Shown: piece by piece, positions 45,456-54,293 of the stretch | How positions within the stretch are numbered: position 1 is the stretch's first letter | How the letters are laid out: the number at the start of each line of letters is the position of its first letter | Source of the DNA: Rhodocyclus tenuis | GTDB lineage: Bacteria; Pseudomonadota; Gammaproteobacteria; Burkholderiales; Rhodocyclaceae | NCBI RefSeq assembly: GCF_014197755.1 | Contig: NZ_JACIGE010000008.1 | Coordinates: 1 to 64,000 of the forward strand | DNA length: 64,000 bases | Direction of reading: 5' to 3' | Notes under the pieces: model-generated | What the model saw: only the letters and a program-made list of their open reading frames with translations | Told to the model about the DNA's origin: nothing | The model's database searches: none | Made by a program: the position numbers and the translations under genes

Positions 45456-45472
45456 TAGCAGTTAGTGTGCCA
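45456..45472 (-). promoter_or_regulatory. Sigma-54 (RpoN) promoter of the PEP-CTERM gene
   Basis: Reading on the minus strand, TGGCACACTAACTGCTA matches the -24/-12 consensus (TGGCAC, then TGC after the right gap). The GG and GC dinucleotides are exactly ten bases apart. Transcription should begin about 12 bases downstream of the GC, some 30 bases before the ATG at 45413. It implies an enhancer-binding regulator, in line with PrsK/PrsR control known for PEP-CTERM genes in some betaproteobacteria. No such regulator is encoded in the window. Confidence 0.8.
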
Positions 45473-45594
45473 TGTATTTAATTGCATGATTTTAAATGGC
45501 TTTTATATGTTTGTGGTAGGTCTGGTTGGTTCGGTGTAAAGATTTCCGACAAGCAAAGACGGCGATGCTTCAATGCACATCCTTTAGGAGTCGA

Positions 45595-46941
45595 TCAGAA
45601 GCTGTAGCGCACTTCCGAATACACCCGGTCCTGCTGGTCGTAGCGGCCGAACATGCCGAGCGCCGGCCCCTTGAAGATGTCGGCGCCGAGGATCCAGCGC
45701 CAGTTGCGCTCGAAGTTCCAGGTCAGGCGCGGACGGAACAGCCAGTCGGTGCGGTTGAAACTGGAAATGATCAGCCCCTGTGCTTCCCAGTTGCTGAAGA
45801 ACTTGCTGTTGAGCAGCAGGCTGTAGCCGTTCTCGTGCCGGTCGCTGATCAGATCGGTGTTGTAGTCGAAGAACTGGCGCTGGAAGAGCTGGACGTTGAA
45901 GCGTGTTTCCGCCGGCAGCGTGAAATCGAGGCCGGCGGCCCAGTCGAGGGTGTTTTGCCGCACGACGCCATCGGCGTCGGTGGCGCTCAGCACGGTGAAG
46001 CTGCGGCCGCGGGTGTAGACCGCTTCGCCTTTGAGGACGACATCGCCGAAGTCCTTGGCGACGGTGCCGCCAAACTGGTCGATACGGTCATGCCGCGCCT
46101 GGAAGGCGACGTTGCTGGCGTCGATGAATTCCCGGTAGAAGGTCGGGTTGATGTCGGTGCTGCGGTAGTAGAAGCCCGAGACATCCCAGCCATTCCTGAG
46201 CGTCGATAGGCGCAGCCCGTAGTTCATGTTGTCGGCATTCCGATCCGGGCGCAGTTCCTGACGGTAGTGGGCGGTAACGCCAGTGGGCACAGGCTGGTAG
46301 GAGTAGAACTCGGCGCCGGGCTTGCCGATGTTGTCGTAGCTGGCGACCGGAATCCACAGCGCTTCGGCGTGGAAGTCATCAGCAAAGTACTCGGCACGCG
46401 CAGCCCATTGCGGCGTGCGCAGTTGGTCGAATTCGGGCAGGATGAATTCGCGCTGGTCGCGGGCAGAAACGACGTCGGCGAAAAACAGGCCGACCATTTC
46501 ACCCCAGACGACGTGCTGACGACCGAGGCGGAAATCCCAGTCGCCGCGGCTGATGTCGATATAGTTTTCGCGCAACTCGACGCTTGAGCGCTGGTTGCGT
46601 TCGACCTCGGCCGGATAGAAATCATTGATGTGGTAAACCGCGTCGTAGTCGACGCGTGCGCCGAGCTTCCACTTGATGCCGTCGCCGAGGCTGCCTTGCG
46701 TGCTCAGGTCGGCGCGGGTGCGCGCCTTCGACCAGTGCGTTGGCGTCGCCGTCGTACGGGCGAGCTCGAACTGCAGGAAGCCCTTGATGCCGGAACCGCT
46801 ACCGCTTGCGGGTTTGGACTCCGCCAGGGGCAGGTCGTCGCCGAAAAGCGAGTCGCGGCCATCGGCGGCGTATGCGCCCAGGCTGATGGAGAGCGCTGCG
46901 ATGAGTGTCAGGCGAGGGAGCTTCTTGGCGGCTTTGGGCAT
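45595..46941 (-). CDS. DUF1302-like outer-membrane beta-barrel protein
   Basis: A 448-residue protein with a signal peptide (start MPKAAKKLPRLTLIAALSIS, ending AYA) and a barrel-like body ending with the aromatic strand VYSEVRYSF. Segments such as LRLGRQHVVWGE-type (seen as FRLGRQHVVWGEMVGLF) are characteristic of DUF1302. The start at 46941 is chosen because it begins the signal peptide; the longer open frame to 47025 would bury it. It sits directly downstream of the ABC ATPase gene on the same strand, so it is probably the outer-membrane part of that transporter. Substrate unknown. Confidence 0.83.
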   Translation of the reverse strand: MPKAAKKLPRLTLIAALSISLGAYAADGRDSLFGDDLPLAESKPASGSGSGIKGFLQFELARTTATPTHWSKARTRADLSTQGSLGDGIKWKLGARVDYDAVYHINDFYPAEVERNQRSSVELRENYIDISRGDWDFRLGRQHVVWGEMVGLFFADVVSARDQREFILPEFDQLRTPQWAARAEYFADDFHAEALWIPVASYDNIGKPGAEFYSYQPVPTGVTAHYRQELRPDRNADNMNYGLRLSTLRNGWDVSGFYYRSTDINPTFYREFIDASNVAFQARHDRIDQFGGTVAKDFGDVVLKGEAVYTRGRSFTVLSATDADGVVRQNTLDWAAGLDFTLPAETRFNVQLFQRQFFDYNTDLISDRHENGYSLLLNSKFFSNWEAQGLIISSFNRTDWLFRPRLTWNFERNWRWILGADIFKGPALGMFGRYDQQDRVYSEVRYSF

Positions 46942-47045
46942 GGCGTTGGTCCGTGGGCAGCGGGGCGATGGCGGCGATGGTTTCAGCGGTAGTGATTCGC
47001 TCGGGAAATGTCGGGTTCTGAGCACGGCGTGATGGGGGCGTCGAC

Positions 47046-47804
47046 CTATTCGGCGTTGTCCGGAAGGTTGTCGTCGGGGTAATCAACGCGCGCCAGACGC
47101 CAGTTGTTGTCAACGTCGCGAATGCCGAAAGCCCGTATGCGTCCGTCCTCAAACTGGACCAGACGGTCGGCGTGATCGATGACCTTCTGATCGTGCGTCG
47201 AAAAGATGAAGGTTGTCCCCAGTCGCTGATTGATTTTCTTCATCAGGCGCAGGATTTCGCGGCCGGTGCGTTTATCGAGGTTGGCGGTCGGCTCGTCGGC
47301 GAGGACGATCGCCGGCTTGATCGCCAGCGCGCGGGCGATGGCGACGCGCTGGCGCTGACCACCGCTCAACTGGTTGGGCCGGTTGTTGGAGTATCTGGCG
47401 AGGCCAACGATGTCAAGGAAGTAGGCGACGCGCTGCTTGCGCTCTTCGGCGGAAACGTCCTTGCGCCGCAACAACGGGTATTCGACGTTTTCAGCGGCAG
47501 AAAGTACCGGCAGCAGGTTGAAGGTCTGGAAGATGAAGCCGATCGAGTGCGCACGCAGATCGGCCAGTTCATTGGCCGATTTGTCGGCAACGCTTTCATC
47601 GTTGATGTAGATGCTGCCGCTGCTCGGACGGTCGATGCAGCCCATCAGGTTGAGCATCGTCGTCTTGCCGCTGCCCGAAGGGCCGGAAATGGCGAGGAAA
47701 ACGCCGGGCTCGATGGCCAGTGTTATATCATTGAGCGCCCGAACGGTCTGCTCGCCCAGCAGATAGTCCTTGCAGACATGCTCCATGCGGACGACGCTTT
47801 TCAT
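47046..47804 (-). CDS. ABC transporter ATP-binding protein (LolD/MacB type)
   Basis: A 252-residue ATPase with Walker A (GPSGSGKTTM), Q-loop (GFIFQTFNLLPVLSA), signature motif (NQLSGGQRQRVAIARAL) and Walker B (IVLADEPTANLD), all intact. The Q-loop sequence and size fit the LolD/MacB group that works with FtsX-type permeases. The permeases are 4.7 kb away on the same strand (39894-42349). It is divergent from the LolA-like gene 57 bases away, and they may share a regulatory region. Confidence 0.92.
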   Translation of the reverse strand: MKSVVRMEHVCKDYLLGEQTVRALNDITLAIEPGVFLAISGPSGSGKTTMLNLMGCIDRPSSGSIYINDESVADKSANELADLRAHSIGFIFQTFNLLPVLSAAENVEYPLLRRKDVSAEERKQRVAYFLDIVGLARYSNNRPNQLSGGQRQRVAIARALAIKPAIVLADEPTANLDKRTGREILRLMKKINQRLGTTFIFSTHDQKVIDHADRLVQFEDGRIRAFGIRDVDNNWRLARVDYPDDNLPDNAE

Positions 47805-47861
47805 TGCTGGCGGTCTTTATGAGTGAGACAGATCATATTGGATATTTGCAAGGAGCAATCG

Positions 47862-48656
47862 ATGTCGAGATTTGGCGAAAATCGTCTGCGTTCGCGGGCT
47901 CCTGTCGTCTTTTCCTGCATTTTTTTCCTGCTCACCGCGCCCTCTGCTTTTGCCCAGGAAACCAGTTCTGGGCAGGCTGACGAGGCATATGCGCGCAGTA
48001 TAGTGGAAAAGGCAGACCAGGTTCGTTTCCCCTCCGAGGGCTTCCAGGTCGATATCAGCATCAATACGCAGCAGAGCGATCGCCAGGCCGAATCGCGCAA
48101 GTACCGGGTGCTCTCCAAGGGCAACGAGAATACCGTGGTCATGGTCACCGAGCCGGCTTCCGAGCGCGGTCAGATCATCCTGATGAAGGGACGCGATCTC
48201 TGGGTCTTCATGCCGGAAGTGTCGCAACCCGTGCGCATTTCGCTGGCGCAGCGCCTGACCGGGCAGGTGGCCAATGGCGATCTGGCACGTGCCAATTTCG
48301 CCGGTGACTACAACCCCAGGGTATTGCACAGCGAAACCATCGCCGGTGAGACCTACGTCGTGCTCGAACTCTCTGCGGTTGATCGTTCGGTGACCTACCA
48401 GAAGGTTGTCTACTGGGTGAATCAGAAGACGGCGTGGCCCCTGAAAGCCGAGTTTTATTCGCTGTCCAACCGCTTGCTGAAAAAGTGTTCATACGAGCGT
48501 TTTCAGACGCTCGCCGGGAAACAGCGGCCGACCCGGCTGGTGATGGAAGACGCGCTGCGCAGCGGCGAGAAGTCGGTTCTCGAATACAGCGAAATGAAGC
48601 TGCGCGAGTTGCCGGACAAGATTTTTACCAAGGATTATCTGAAGAAACTTGATTGA
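47862..48656 (+). CDS. LolA-like periplasmic outer-membrane lipoprotein-sorting protein
   Basis: A 264-residue protein with a signal peptide (residues 1-33, ending AFA) and a body of the LolA/LppX-like fold. It has VMVTEPASERGQIILMKG and the typical DLWVFMPEVSQPVRIS strand pair, followed by YQKVVYWVNQKTAWPLKAEFY. ATG at 47862 has an AGGAG site; the open frame from a GTG at 47823 adds residues before the signal. Proteins of this family shuttle lipids or lipoproteins across the periplasm with MacB/LolCDE-type ABC systems. Such components are encoded at 39894-42349 and 47046-47804. Confidence 0.87.
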   Translation: MSRFGENRLRSRAPVVFSCIFFLLTAPSAFAQETSSGQADEAYARSIVEKADQVRFPSEGFQVDISINTQQSDRQAESRKYRVLSKGNENTVVMVTEPASERGQIILMKGRDLWVFMPEVSQPVRISLAQRLTGQVANGDLARANFAGDYNPRVLHSETIAGETYVVLELSAVDRSVTYQKVVYWVNQKTAWPLKAEFYSLSNRLLKKCSYERFQTLAGKQRPTRLVMEDALRSGEKSVLEYSEMKLRELPDKIFTKDYLKKLD

Positions 48657-48693
48657 AGCCAGTCTTTAGCCTTGCTTCAACAAAACAGCGCCA

Positions 48694-49716
48694 ATGTCCC
48701 GATACGAAACCCTGCAAGAATCCCTGCGCGCCGCGCCAAAAACTTGGCTGATTACCGGTGTTGCCGGCTTCATCGGCAGCAACCTGCTCGAAACCCTGCT
48801 CAAGCTCGACCAGCGCGTCGTCGGCCTCGACAACTTCGCCACGGGGCACCAGCGCAATCTCGATGAGGTGAAGACGCTGGTCAGTCCCGCGCAGTGGGCC
48901 GGATTCCGCTTCATCGAAGGCGATATCCGTGTGCCGGACGACTGCCGGATGGCGTGTGCCGGTGTTGATTACGCCCTGCATCAGGCGGCGCTCGGTTCGG
49001 TGCCGCGTTCGCTCGACAATCCGCTGGCGACCAACGCCACCAATATCGACGGCTTTCTCAACATGCTCGTCGCCGCGCGCGATGCCGGCGTGCAGAGCTT
49101 TACCTACGCTGCCAGCAGTTCGACCTACGGCGATCACCCCGGGCTGCCCAAAGTGGAAGACGTCATCGGCAAGCCCTTGTCACCCTACGCCGTCACCAAA
49201 TACGTGAACGAGCTCTACGCCGACGTTTTCGCCCGCTGCTACGGCTTTACCACGATCGGCTTGCGCTACTTCAACGTCTTCGGTCCGCGGCAGGATCCTG
49301 CTGGCGCTTACGCGGCGGTGATCCCGAAGTGGACCGCCGCGATGATCAGGGGAGAGGACGTGTTCATCAACGGCGACGGCGAAACGAGCCGCGACTTCTG
49401 CTTCGTCGACAACGCCGTGCAGGCCAATCTGCTCGCTGCCGTGGCTGGCGTCGAGGCACGCAATCAGGTTTACAACGTCGCCGTCGGCGGCCGCACCGGG
49501 CTGAAGCAGCTGTTCACATACTTGCAACAGTCGCTCGCCGATAATGGCATCCGCTACGACAGCCCAGCCTGTTTTCGCAATTTCCGCGCCGGCGACGTCC
49601 GCCACTCGCAGGCAGACATCGGCAAGGCGCAGCGTCTGCTCGGTTATTCGCCGCGTTTCGATATCGAGGCGGGAATCCGCAGTGCGATGCCCTGGTACAT
49701 CCGTTTCCTCAAGTAA
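48694..49716 (+). CDS. wbpP: UDP-N-acetylglucosamine 4-epimerase (WbpP/TviC type)
   Basis: A 340-residue extended short-chain dehydrogenase/epimerase. The N-terminal NAD site is [18 protein letters not shown] near 20-37, and the catalytic tyrosine and lysine lie in [14 protein letters not shown] near 163-176. The long segment around [17 protein letters not shown] is nearly that of Pseudomonas aeruginosa WbpP as I recall it. It converts UDP-GlcNAc to UDP-GalNAc (and the uronic acid forms). It starts 37 bases after the LolA-like gene and precedes galE, and together with ManC supplies sugar nucleotides for the polysaccharide. Confidence 0.92.
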   Translation: MSRYETLQESLRAAPKTWLITGVAGFIGSNLLETLLKLDQRVVGLDNFATGHQRNLDEVKTLVSPAQWAGFRFIEGDIRVPDDCRMACAGVDYALHQAALGSVPRSLDNPLATNATNIDGFLNMLVAARDAGVQSFTYAASSSTYGDHPGLPKVEDVIGKPLSPYAVTKYVNELYADVFARCYGFTTIGLRYFNVFGPRQDPAGAYAAVIPKWTAAMIRGEDVFINGDGETSRDFCFVDNAVQANLLAAVAGVEARNQVYNVAVGGRTGLKQLFTYLQQSLADNGIRYDSPACFRNFRAGDVRHSQADIGKAQRLLGYSPRFDIEAGIRSAMPWYIRFLK

Positions 49717-49740
49717 CATTTTCCGGCGCAGCGATCGGCA

Positions 49741-50760
49741 ATGAATTCCACCATTCTCATCACCGGCGGCGCCGGTTACATCGGTTCGCACACCTGCATC
49801 GAGTTGCTCGCTGCCGGCTTCGATCTGGTGGTGATCGACAACTTCTCCAACAGCAAGCCTGCTGTGCTCGGCCGCGTTGAAGAGATCAGCGGCCGCAAAC
49901 TGCCTTTTTTTGAGGCCGATGTGCGTGATCGCGCCGCCTTGCGCGCGGTGTTCGGCCAGTACGCAATCGGCGCCGTCATCCATTTTGCCGGTCTCAAGGC
50001 CGTCGGCGAATCGGTTGCGCAGCCGCTGCGCTATTACGACAACAACGTCTGCGGTAGTGTCGCGCTGTTCGAGGTGATGGCCGAGTTCGGCGTGAAGACG
50101 CTGGTCTTTTCCTCGTCGGCGACGGTCTATGGCGATCCGCACAGCGTGCCGATCTGCGAGGATTTCCCGCTCTCGGCAACCAATCCCTACGGTCGTTCCA
50201 AGCTGATGATCGAAGAGGTGTTGCGCGACACGGCGCATGCCGACGACAGCTGGCGTATCGCGCTGCTGCGTTACTTCAATCCGGTCGGCGCGCACGTTTC
50301 CGGGCTGATCGGCGAAGACCCCAACGGCATTCCGAACAACCTGATGCCGTACATCAGCCAGGTGGCGGTCGGCCTGCGCGAGCAACTGTCGGTGTTTGGC
50401 GGCGACTACCCGACTCCTGATGGTACCGGCGTTCGTGACTACATCCACGTCGTCGACCTCGCCCGCGGCCATGTCGCGGCCTTGCAAGCGCTGTTGCAGC
50501 GCGCCGGCGTGCTGACGGTCAATCTCGGCACCGGTCAGGGCTACAGCGTGCTGCAGGTGGTGCAGGCGTTCGAGCGCGCCAGCGGTCGCGCGGTACCATA
50601 CCGCATTGTCGAGCGTCGGCCGGGCGACATCGCCCAGTGTTACGCCGATCCAGCGCAGGCCAGGGGACTGCTCGGCTGGCAGGCCGAACGCGGCATCGAA
50701 GAGATGTGCCGCGACGCCTGGCGCTGGCAGCAATGGGCGGCGGCGAATCTGGCGGAATGA
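49741..50760 (+). CDS. galE: UDP-glucose 4-epimerase
   Basis: A 339-residue epimerase with [20 protein letters not shown] at 5-24 and the YxxxK pair in [14 protein letters not shown]. The galactose-binding region [20 protein letters not shown] and [16 protein letters not shown] are the usual GalE signatures. It interconverts UDP-glucose and UDP-galactose. Starts 24 bases after wbpP. A second NAD site or fusion is absent, as expected. Confidence 0.95.
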   Translation: MNSTILITGGAGYIGSHTCIELLAAGFDLVVIDNFSNSKPAVLGRVEEISGRKLPFFEADVRDRAALRAVFGQYAIGAVIHFAGLKAVGESVAQPLRYYDNNVCGSVALFEVMAEFGVKTLVFSSSATVYGDPHSVPICEDFPLSATNPYGRSKLMIEEVLRDTAHADDSWRIALLRYFNPVGAHVSGLIGEDPNGIPNNLMPYISQVAVGLREQLSVFGGDYPTPDGTGVRDYIHVVDLARGHVAALQALLQRAGVLTVNLGTGQGYSVLQVVQAFERASGRAVPYRIVERRPGDIAQCYADPAQARGLLGWQAERGIEEMCRDAWRWQQWAAANLAE

Positions 50761-50791
50761 AGCGAGTATGTAAACCAATGGAGAGCAGTCC

Positions 50792-52234
50792 GTGTTGATC
50801 CAGCCCGTAGTCCTGTCTGGCGGTTCCGGAACGCGCCTGTGGCCCTTGTCGCGTGAGAAATACCCGAAACAACTCCTGTCTTTTGTTGGCGACGATTCGC
50901 TGCTGCAGGCGACGGTGCGCCGTGTTGACGGACTGGCCGGCGCGACGCTCGCCGATCCGCTCGTTGTCTGCAACGAGGAGTACCGCTTCGTCATCGCCGA
51001 GCAGCTGCGCCTGATGGGCAAGCGCGGCGGCATCGTGCTTGAGCCGGTCGGCCGCAATACCGCGCCGGCGCTGACGCTGGCGGCACTCGCCGCGACGCGC
51101 GATGGCGCCGACCCGGTCCTGCTGGTGATGCCGGCCGACCACGTCATCGCCGACACCGCCGCCTTCCAGGCGGTCGTTCGCCACGGCGCAGCCCTTGCCG
51201 CAGAGGGCGCCGTCGTCACCTTCGGCATCACCCCCGACGCGCCGGAGACCGGTTACGGCTACATCCAGAGCGGCGCGGTGGTCGACGCCGACGGCGCTTG
51301 CCGCATCGCGCGTTTTGTCGAAAAGCCCGACCGCGCGACGGCACAGACCTACCTCGACGCCGGTAACTACCTGTGGAATAGCGGCCTGTTTGTCATGCGT
51401 GCCTCGGTCTGGCTGGCCGCGATCGAGCTTTGCCGGCCCGACATTCTCGCTGGCTGCCGTCTGGCCTGGAGCGAAGGGCAGGCCGATGGCGATTTCCTGC
51501 GCGTCGGCAAGGCAGCCTTTGTCGCCTGCCCGGCCGACTCGATCGACTATGCGGTGATGGAGCGCCTCACTGGTGGAAATGCGCAATTGCCCTCCGGCGT
51601 CGTCATTCCGCTGGCCGCCGGCTGGTCTGATGTCGGCGCCTGGGATGCGCTCTGGCAGGTCTTGCCGAAGGATGTCGACGGCAACGTCGCCAAGGGCGAC
51701 GTGCTGCTGCACGACTGCCACGACACGCTGGCGCTGGCCGATTCGCGGCTGATCGCCTGCGTCGGCGTCGATGATCTCGTCGTCGTCGAAACGCCGGATG
51801 CGGTTCTTGTCGCGCACAAGAGCCGCACGCAGGAGGTGAAGAAGATCGTCGACACGCTGAAAGCGCAGCAGCGTCCGGAGGGGCAACTGCACCGCAAGGT
51901 TTTCCGGCCCTGGGGCTGGTACGACAGCGTCGACAACGGCGAGCGCTTCCAGGTCAAGCGCATTGGCGTCAAGCCGGGTAGCTGCCTGTCGCTGCAGATG
52001 CACCACCATCGCGCCGAGCACTGGATCGTCGTGCGCGGTACGGCGAAGGTGACGCGCGGCGAAGACAGCTATCTCGTTTCCGAGAACGAATCGACCTTCA
52101 TCCCGCTCGGGCAGCGCCATCGGCTGGAAAACCCTGGCCGCGTGATGCTGGAGATGATCGAGGTGCAGTCGGGTTCCTATCTCGGTGAGGACGATATCGT
52201 CCGCTTCGAGGACGTCTACGGCCGGCACGAATAA
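50792..52234 (+). CDS. manC: Mannose-1-phosphate guanylyltransferase / mannose-6-phosphate isomerase (bifunctional)
   Basis: A 480-residue enzyme. The N-terminal nucleotidyltransferase has VLSGGSGTRLWPLSREKYPK at 7-26, and the C-terminal cupin isomerase domain has LQMHHHRAEHWIVVRGTAKV with metal-binding histidines near residues 400-406. It makes GDP-mannose from mannose-1-phosphate. GTG at 50792 follows a GGAGAG site. A 36-bp region beyond its stop, before a hairpin at 52270, may end the operon wbpP-galE-manC. Confidence 0.95.
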   Translation: MLIQPVVLSGGSGTRLWPLSREKYPKQLLSFVGDDSLLQATVRRVDGLAGATLADPLVVCNEEYRFVIAEQLRLMGKRGGIVLEPVGRNTAPALTLAALAATRDGADPVLLVMPADHVIADTAAFQAVVRHGAALAAEGAVVTFGITPDAPETGYGYIQSGAVVDADGACRIARFVEKPDRATAQTYLDAGNYLWNSGLFVMRASVWLAAIELCRPDILAGCRLAWSEGQADGDFLRVGKAAFVACPADSIDYAVMERLTGGNAQLPSGVVIPLAAGWSDVGAWDALWQVLPKDVDGNVAKGDVLLHDCHDTLALADSRLIACVGVDDLVVVETPDAVLVAHKSRTQEVKKIVDTLKAQQRPEGQLHRKVFRPWGWYDSVDNGERFQVKRIGVKPGSCLSLQMHHHRAEHWIVVRGTAKVTRGEDSYLVSENESTFIPLGQRHRLENPGRVMLEMIEVQSGSYLGEDDIVRFEDVYGRHE

Positions 52235-52269
52235 GCCGGCGCCCGCGCGAGAAGCCTGATCGGCGCTGA

Positions 52270-52295
52270 CTCCGCCTGCCCGAATGCAGGCGGAG
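52270..52295. terminator. Hairpin between convergent genes, possible terminator
   Basis: A perfect 10-bp stem (CTCCGCCTGC with its complement) and a six-base CCGAAT loop lies between the manC stop (52234) and the chemoreceptor stop (52306). It lacks a clear T-run on either side, so it may work with rho or only stabilise 3-prime ends. Confidence 0.5.
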
Positions 52296-52305
52296 GTGTG
52301 CAAGC

Positions 52306-53934
52306 CTAAACCTTGAAGCGCCCGATCTGCGACTTCAGTCCCTGCGCCGTCTGTTCCAGATTACCCGCCGTTTCCGAGGTGCCGCGAATCGTCGCGGTGG
52401 TTTCCTCGACCATCTGCGCAATCTGTTCGACGCGTTGCGCGATGCTGGTGCTGGCGGCGCTCTGTTCGCGCGTGGCATCGGACATTTCGCCGATTCGCTC
52501 GAGCGTCCGGCTCGAACTCAGTTCGATTGCCTTCAGCGATTCCGCCGCCGATTCGGCCAGTTGCACGCCGTGCTCGACTTCCGGCAAGGTGGCGTTCATG
52601 GCGTCTACGGCGCCGACCGTGTCGCTCTGGATGCCGACAATCATCTGCTCGATTTCGATCGTCGCCGCCGAGGTGCTCTCGGCCAGCTTGCGCACTTCGT
52701 CGGCGACGACGGCAAAGCCGCGCCCCATTTCGCCGGCACGCGCGGCCTCGATCGCTGCGTTCAGCGCCAGCAGATTGGTCTGCGCGGCGATTCCCTTGAT
52801 CACGTTGGCGATCGAAGAGACCTCGTTGGCGCGCTCTTCCAGCGCATGAATCCGCTGTGAAGCGTCGGCGACGGTTGTGGCGATCTTCTGGATGGCGCCT
52901 TTCGCCTGTTCGACGCGCTGGCTGCCTTCCGCGGCGAGCGTCATCGATTCCTGCGAGTCCTTGCGCGTATCCTGCGCGCGGTCGGAAATGTGGCTGGAGC
53001 TGACCGTCAGCTCCTCGATGGCGGCAGCCATTGATGTCGTGGCGTCGGTCTGGTGTTCGGCGGCAGTCGCTACCTCGCGCGAGGCGTGGCCGATCTGTTC
53101 GGCGTTGAGCACAACGCTGTTGGCACCGGCATTGATTTCGCGGACCAGACTCCTGAGCGCTGTCACCATCGAACCGAGCGCGTAGAGCAGGCTGCCGGGT
53201 TTCGGGGTGCCGACCGAGGCGGTGAGATCGCCATCGGCGACCTGCTGCATCACCGCCGCTGCCGCCGAGGGTTCGCCACCCAGTTGCCGCGCAATGCTCG
53301 AACTGACCAGCCAGCCAAAGACGCTGAGAATGAAGAGCAGAACGAGTGAAATGCCGCCGAGCAGCATGGCGCTTTTGCGGAACTCACGTTCGACGTCGTC
53401 GATATAGATGCCGGTACCCACCACCCAGCCCCACGGAGCAAAGATGTTGGCGTAGGAAATCTTGGGTTCGGCGGTTTCCTGACCGGGGCGGGCGAAATGG
53501 TAGTCAACAAAGCCGCCGCCCTTTTGCGCCGTATTGACGATCAATTCGATCAGCGGCTTGCCGTTGGCGTCTTTCATGTCCTTGAAGACCTTGCCTTCCA
53601 TCGCCGGCTTTGGCGGCATCAGGACGTAGGCGTAATTGGTGTCGAGGACGAAGTAGTAGTCTTTCGTGTCGTAACGCAATTCGCGCAGTGCTTCGCGCGC
53701 AGCTGTCTTGGCGTCTTCTTCCGACAGCTTGCCGTCAAGCTGAAGCTTGTGTTGGTGGGCGAGGATTCCGAGGGCGACCTCGACGAGATTCTGCGTTTTC
53801 TGCTTGCGGTCTTCGAGCATGCTCGCCTTGAGCTGGAAGAGCGCGGTAAAACAGAGGATCAGCAAGCCCAGCAGGGTCAGGCCGATCATGATCTGCAAAC
53901 GGGTGGATACGCGCCACGACGACAGACTTTTCAT
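52306..53934 (-). CDS. Methyl-accepting chemotaxis protein with Cache domain
   Basis: A 542-residue chemoreceptor with a first membrane helix near 14-34 and a periplasmic single-Cache domain (about 40-185) with [14 protein letters not shown] and [17 protein letters not shown] second helix near 188-210, a HAMP segment and a long signalling coiled coil follow. The hairpin tip is [20 protein letters not shown]. There is no C-terminal CheR-binding pentapeptide. A possible FliA promoter lies 37-63 bases upstream. Ligand unknown; small carboxylates are common for this sensor type. Confidence 0.93.
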   Translation of the reverse strand: MKSLSSWRVSTRLQIMIGLTLLGLLILCFTALFQLKASMLEDRKQKTQNLVEVALGILAHQHKLQLDGKLSEEDAKTAAREALRELRYDTKDYYFVLDTNYAYVLMPPKPAMEGKVFKDMKDANGKPLIELIVNTAQKGGGFVDYHFARPGQETAEPKISYANIFAPWGWVVGTGIYIDDVEREFRKSAMLLGGISLVLLFILSVFGWLVSSSIARQLGGEPSAAAAVMQQVADGDLTASVGTPKPGSLLYALGSMVTALRSLVREINAGANSVVLNAEQIGHASREVATAAEHQTDATTSMAAAIEELTVSSSHISDRAQDTRKDSQESMTLAAEGSQRVEQAKGAIQKIATTVADASQRIHALEERANEVSSIANVIKGIAAQTNLLALNAAIEAARAGEMGRGFAVVADEVRKLAESTSAATIEIEQMIVGIQSDTVGAVDAMNATLPEVEHGVQLAESAAESLKAIELSSSRTLERIGEMSDATREQSAASTSIAQRVEQIAQMVEETTATIRGTSETAGNLEQTAQGLKSQIGRFKV

Positions 53935-53970
53935 TACCAGGCTCCCTTGGGAATCGAAATCCTTGTTTTA

Positions 53971-53997
53971 TTAACGGTATTGGCGGCTAAAGCTTGA
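53971..53997 (-). promoter_or_regulatory. Possible FliA (sigma-28) promoter of the chemoreceptor gene
   Basis: On the minus strand, TCAAGCTT, 11 bases, then ACCGTTAA compares with the FliA consensus TAAAGTTT-N11-GCCGATAA: six of eight bases match in each half and the spacer is exact. It lies about 37 bases before the ATG at 53934, a plausible leader length. Score is moderate, so other sigma factors are not excluded. Confidence 0.5.
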
Positions 53998-54293
53998 ACG
54001 CGGAGCGGCTTCTCGATGGCCTTTGCCGGCAACTTCCGTGGCTGCAGGCGCTCTGACGCAGGTTTTCGGCTCAATGTTCCTTTCTGTTCTTCGATATGAC
54101 TGTTTCCGGATTCTATTCCAGCGTATTCGGCCGGTGAAAAAAATCCAGCGTCTTTCGTCGCGCCGGTGAGGTGCGAACTCCGGCTCCGCGAGCCATCTGC
54201 CAGTGTTGGCGCTCGGCCAGGCAGCAGCGCGCGCCGCCGTACTGCCGGCGAGGCCGGCAGCTGCGTTCCGCTTCGGCGCAATGCAGGCAGGTT
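53998..54293. other. Intergenic region upstream of chemoreceptor with no supportable gene
   Basis: Apart from the promoter just described, this 296-base stretch between the chemoreceptor promoter and the GCS2-family gene holds no protein with recognisable domains. A 115-codon open frame on the minus strand spans it but has low-complexity, Arg/Ser/Pro-rich content and ends inside the chemoreceptor leader, so I treat it as chance. Confidence 0.5.

Noticed and set aside
49180-51231. Long minus-strand open frame (683 codons) over wbpP, galE and manC
   Set aside because: It lies antisense to three well-conserved genes, and its translation is low-complexity with no domain; high GC makes such long shadow frames common.
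50519-52303. Minus-strand open frame of 594 codons over manC
   Set aside because: Antisense to a clear manC gene; no homology or ribosome site.
53934-54281. 115-codon minus-strand open frame upstream of the chemoreceptor
   Set aside because: No domain, low complexity, and it covers the probable chemoreceptor promoter.
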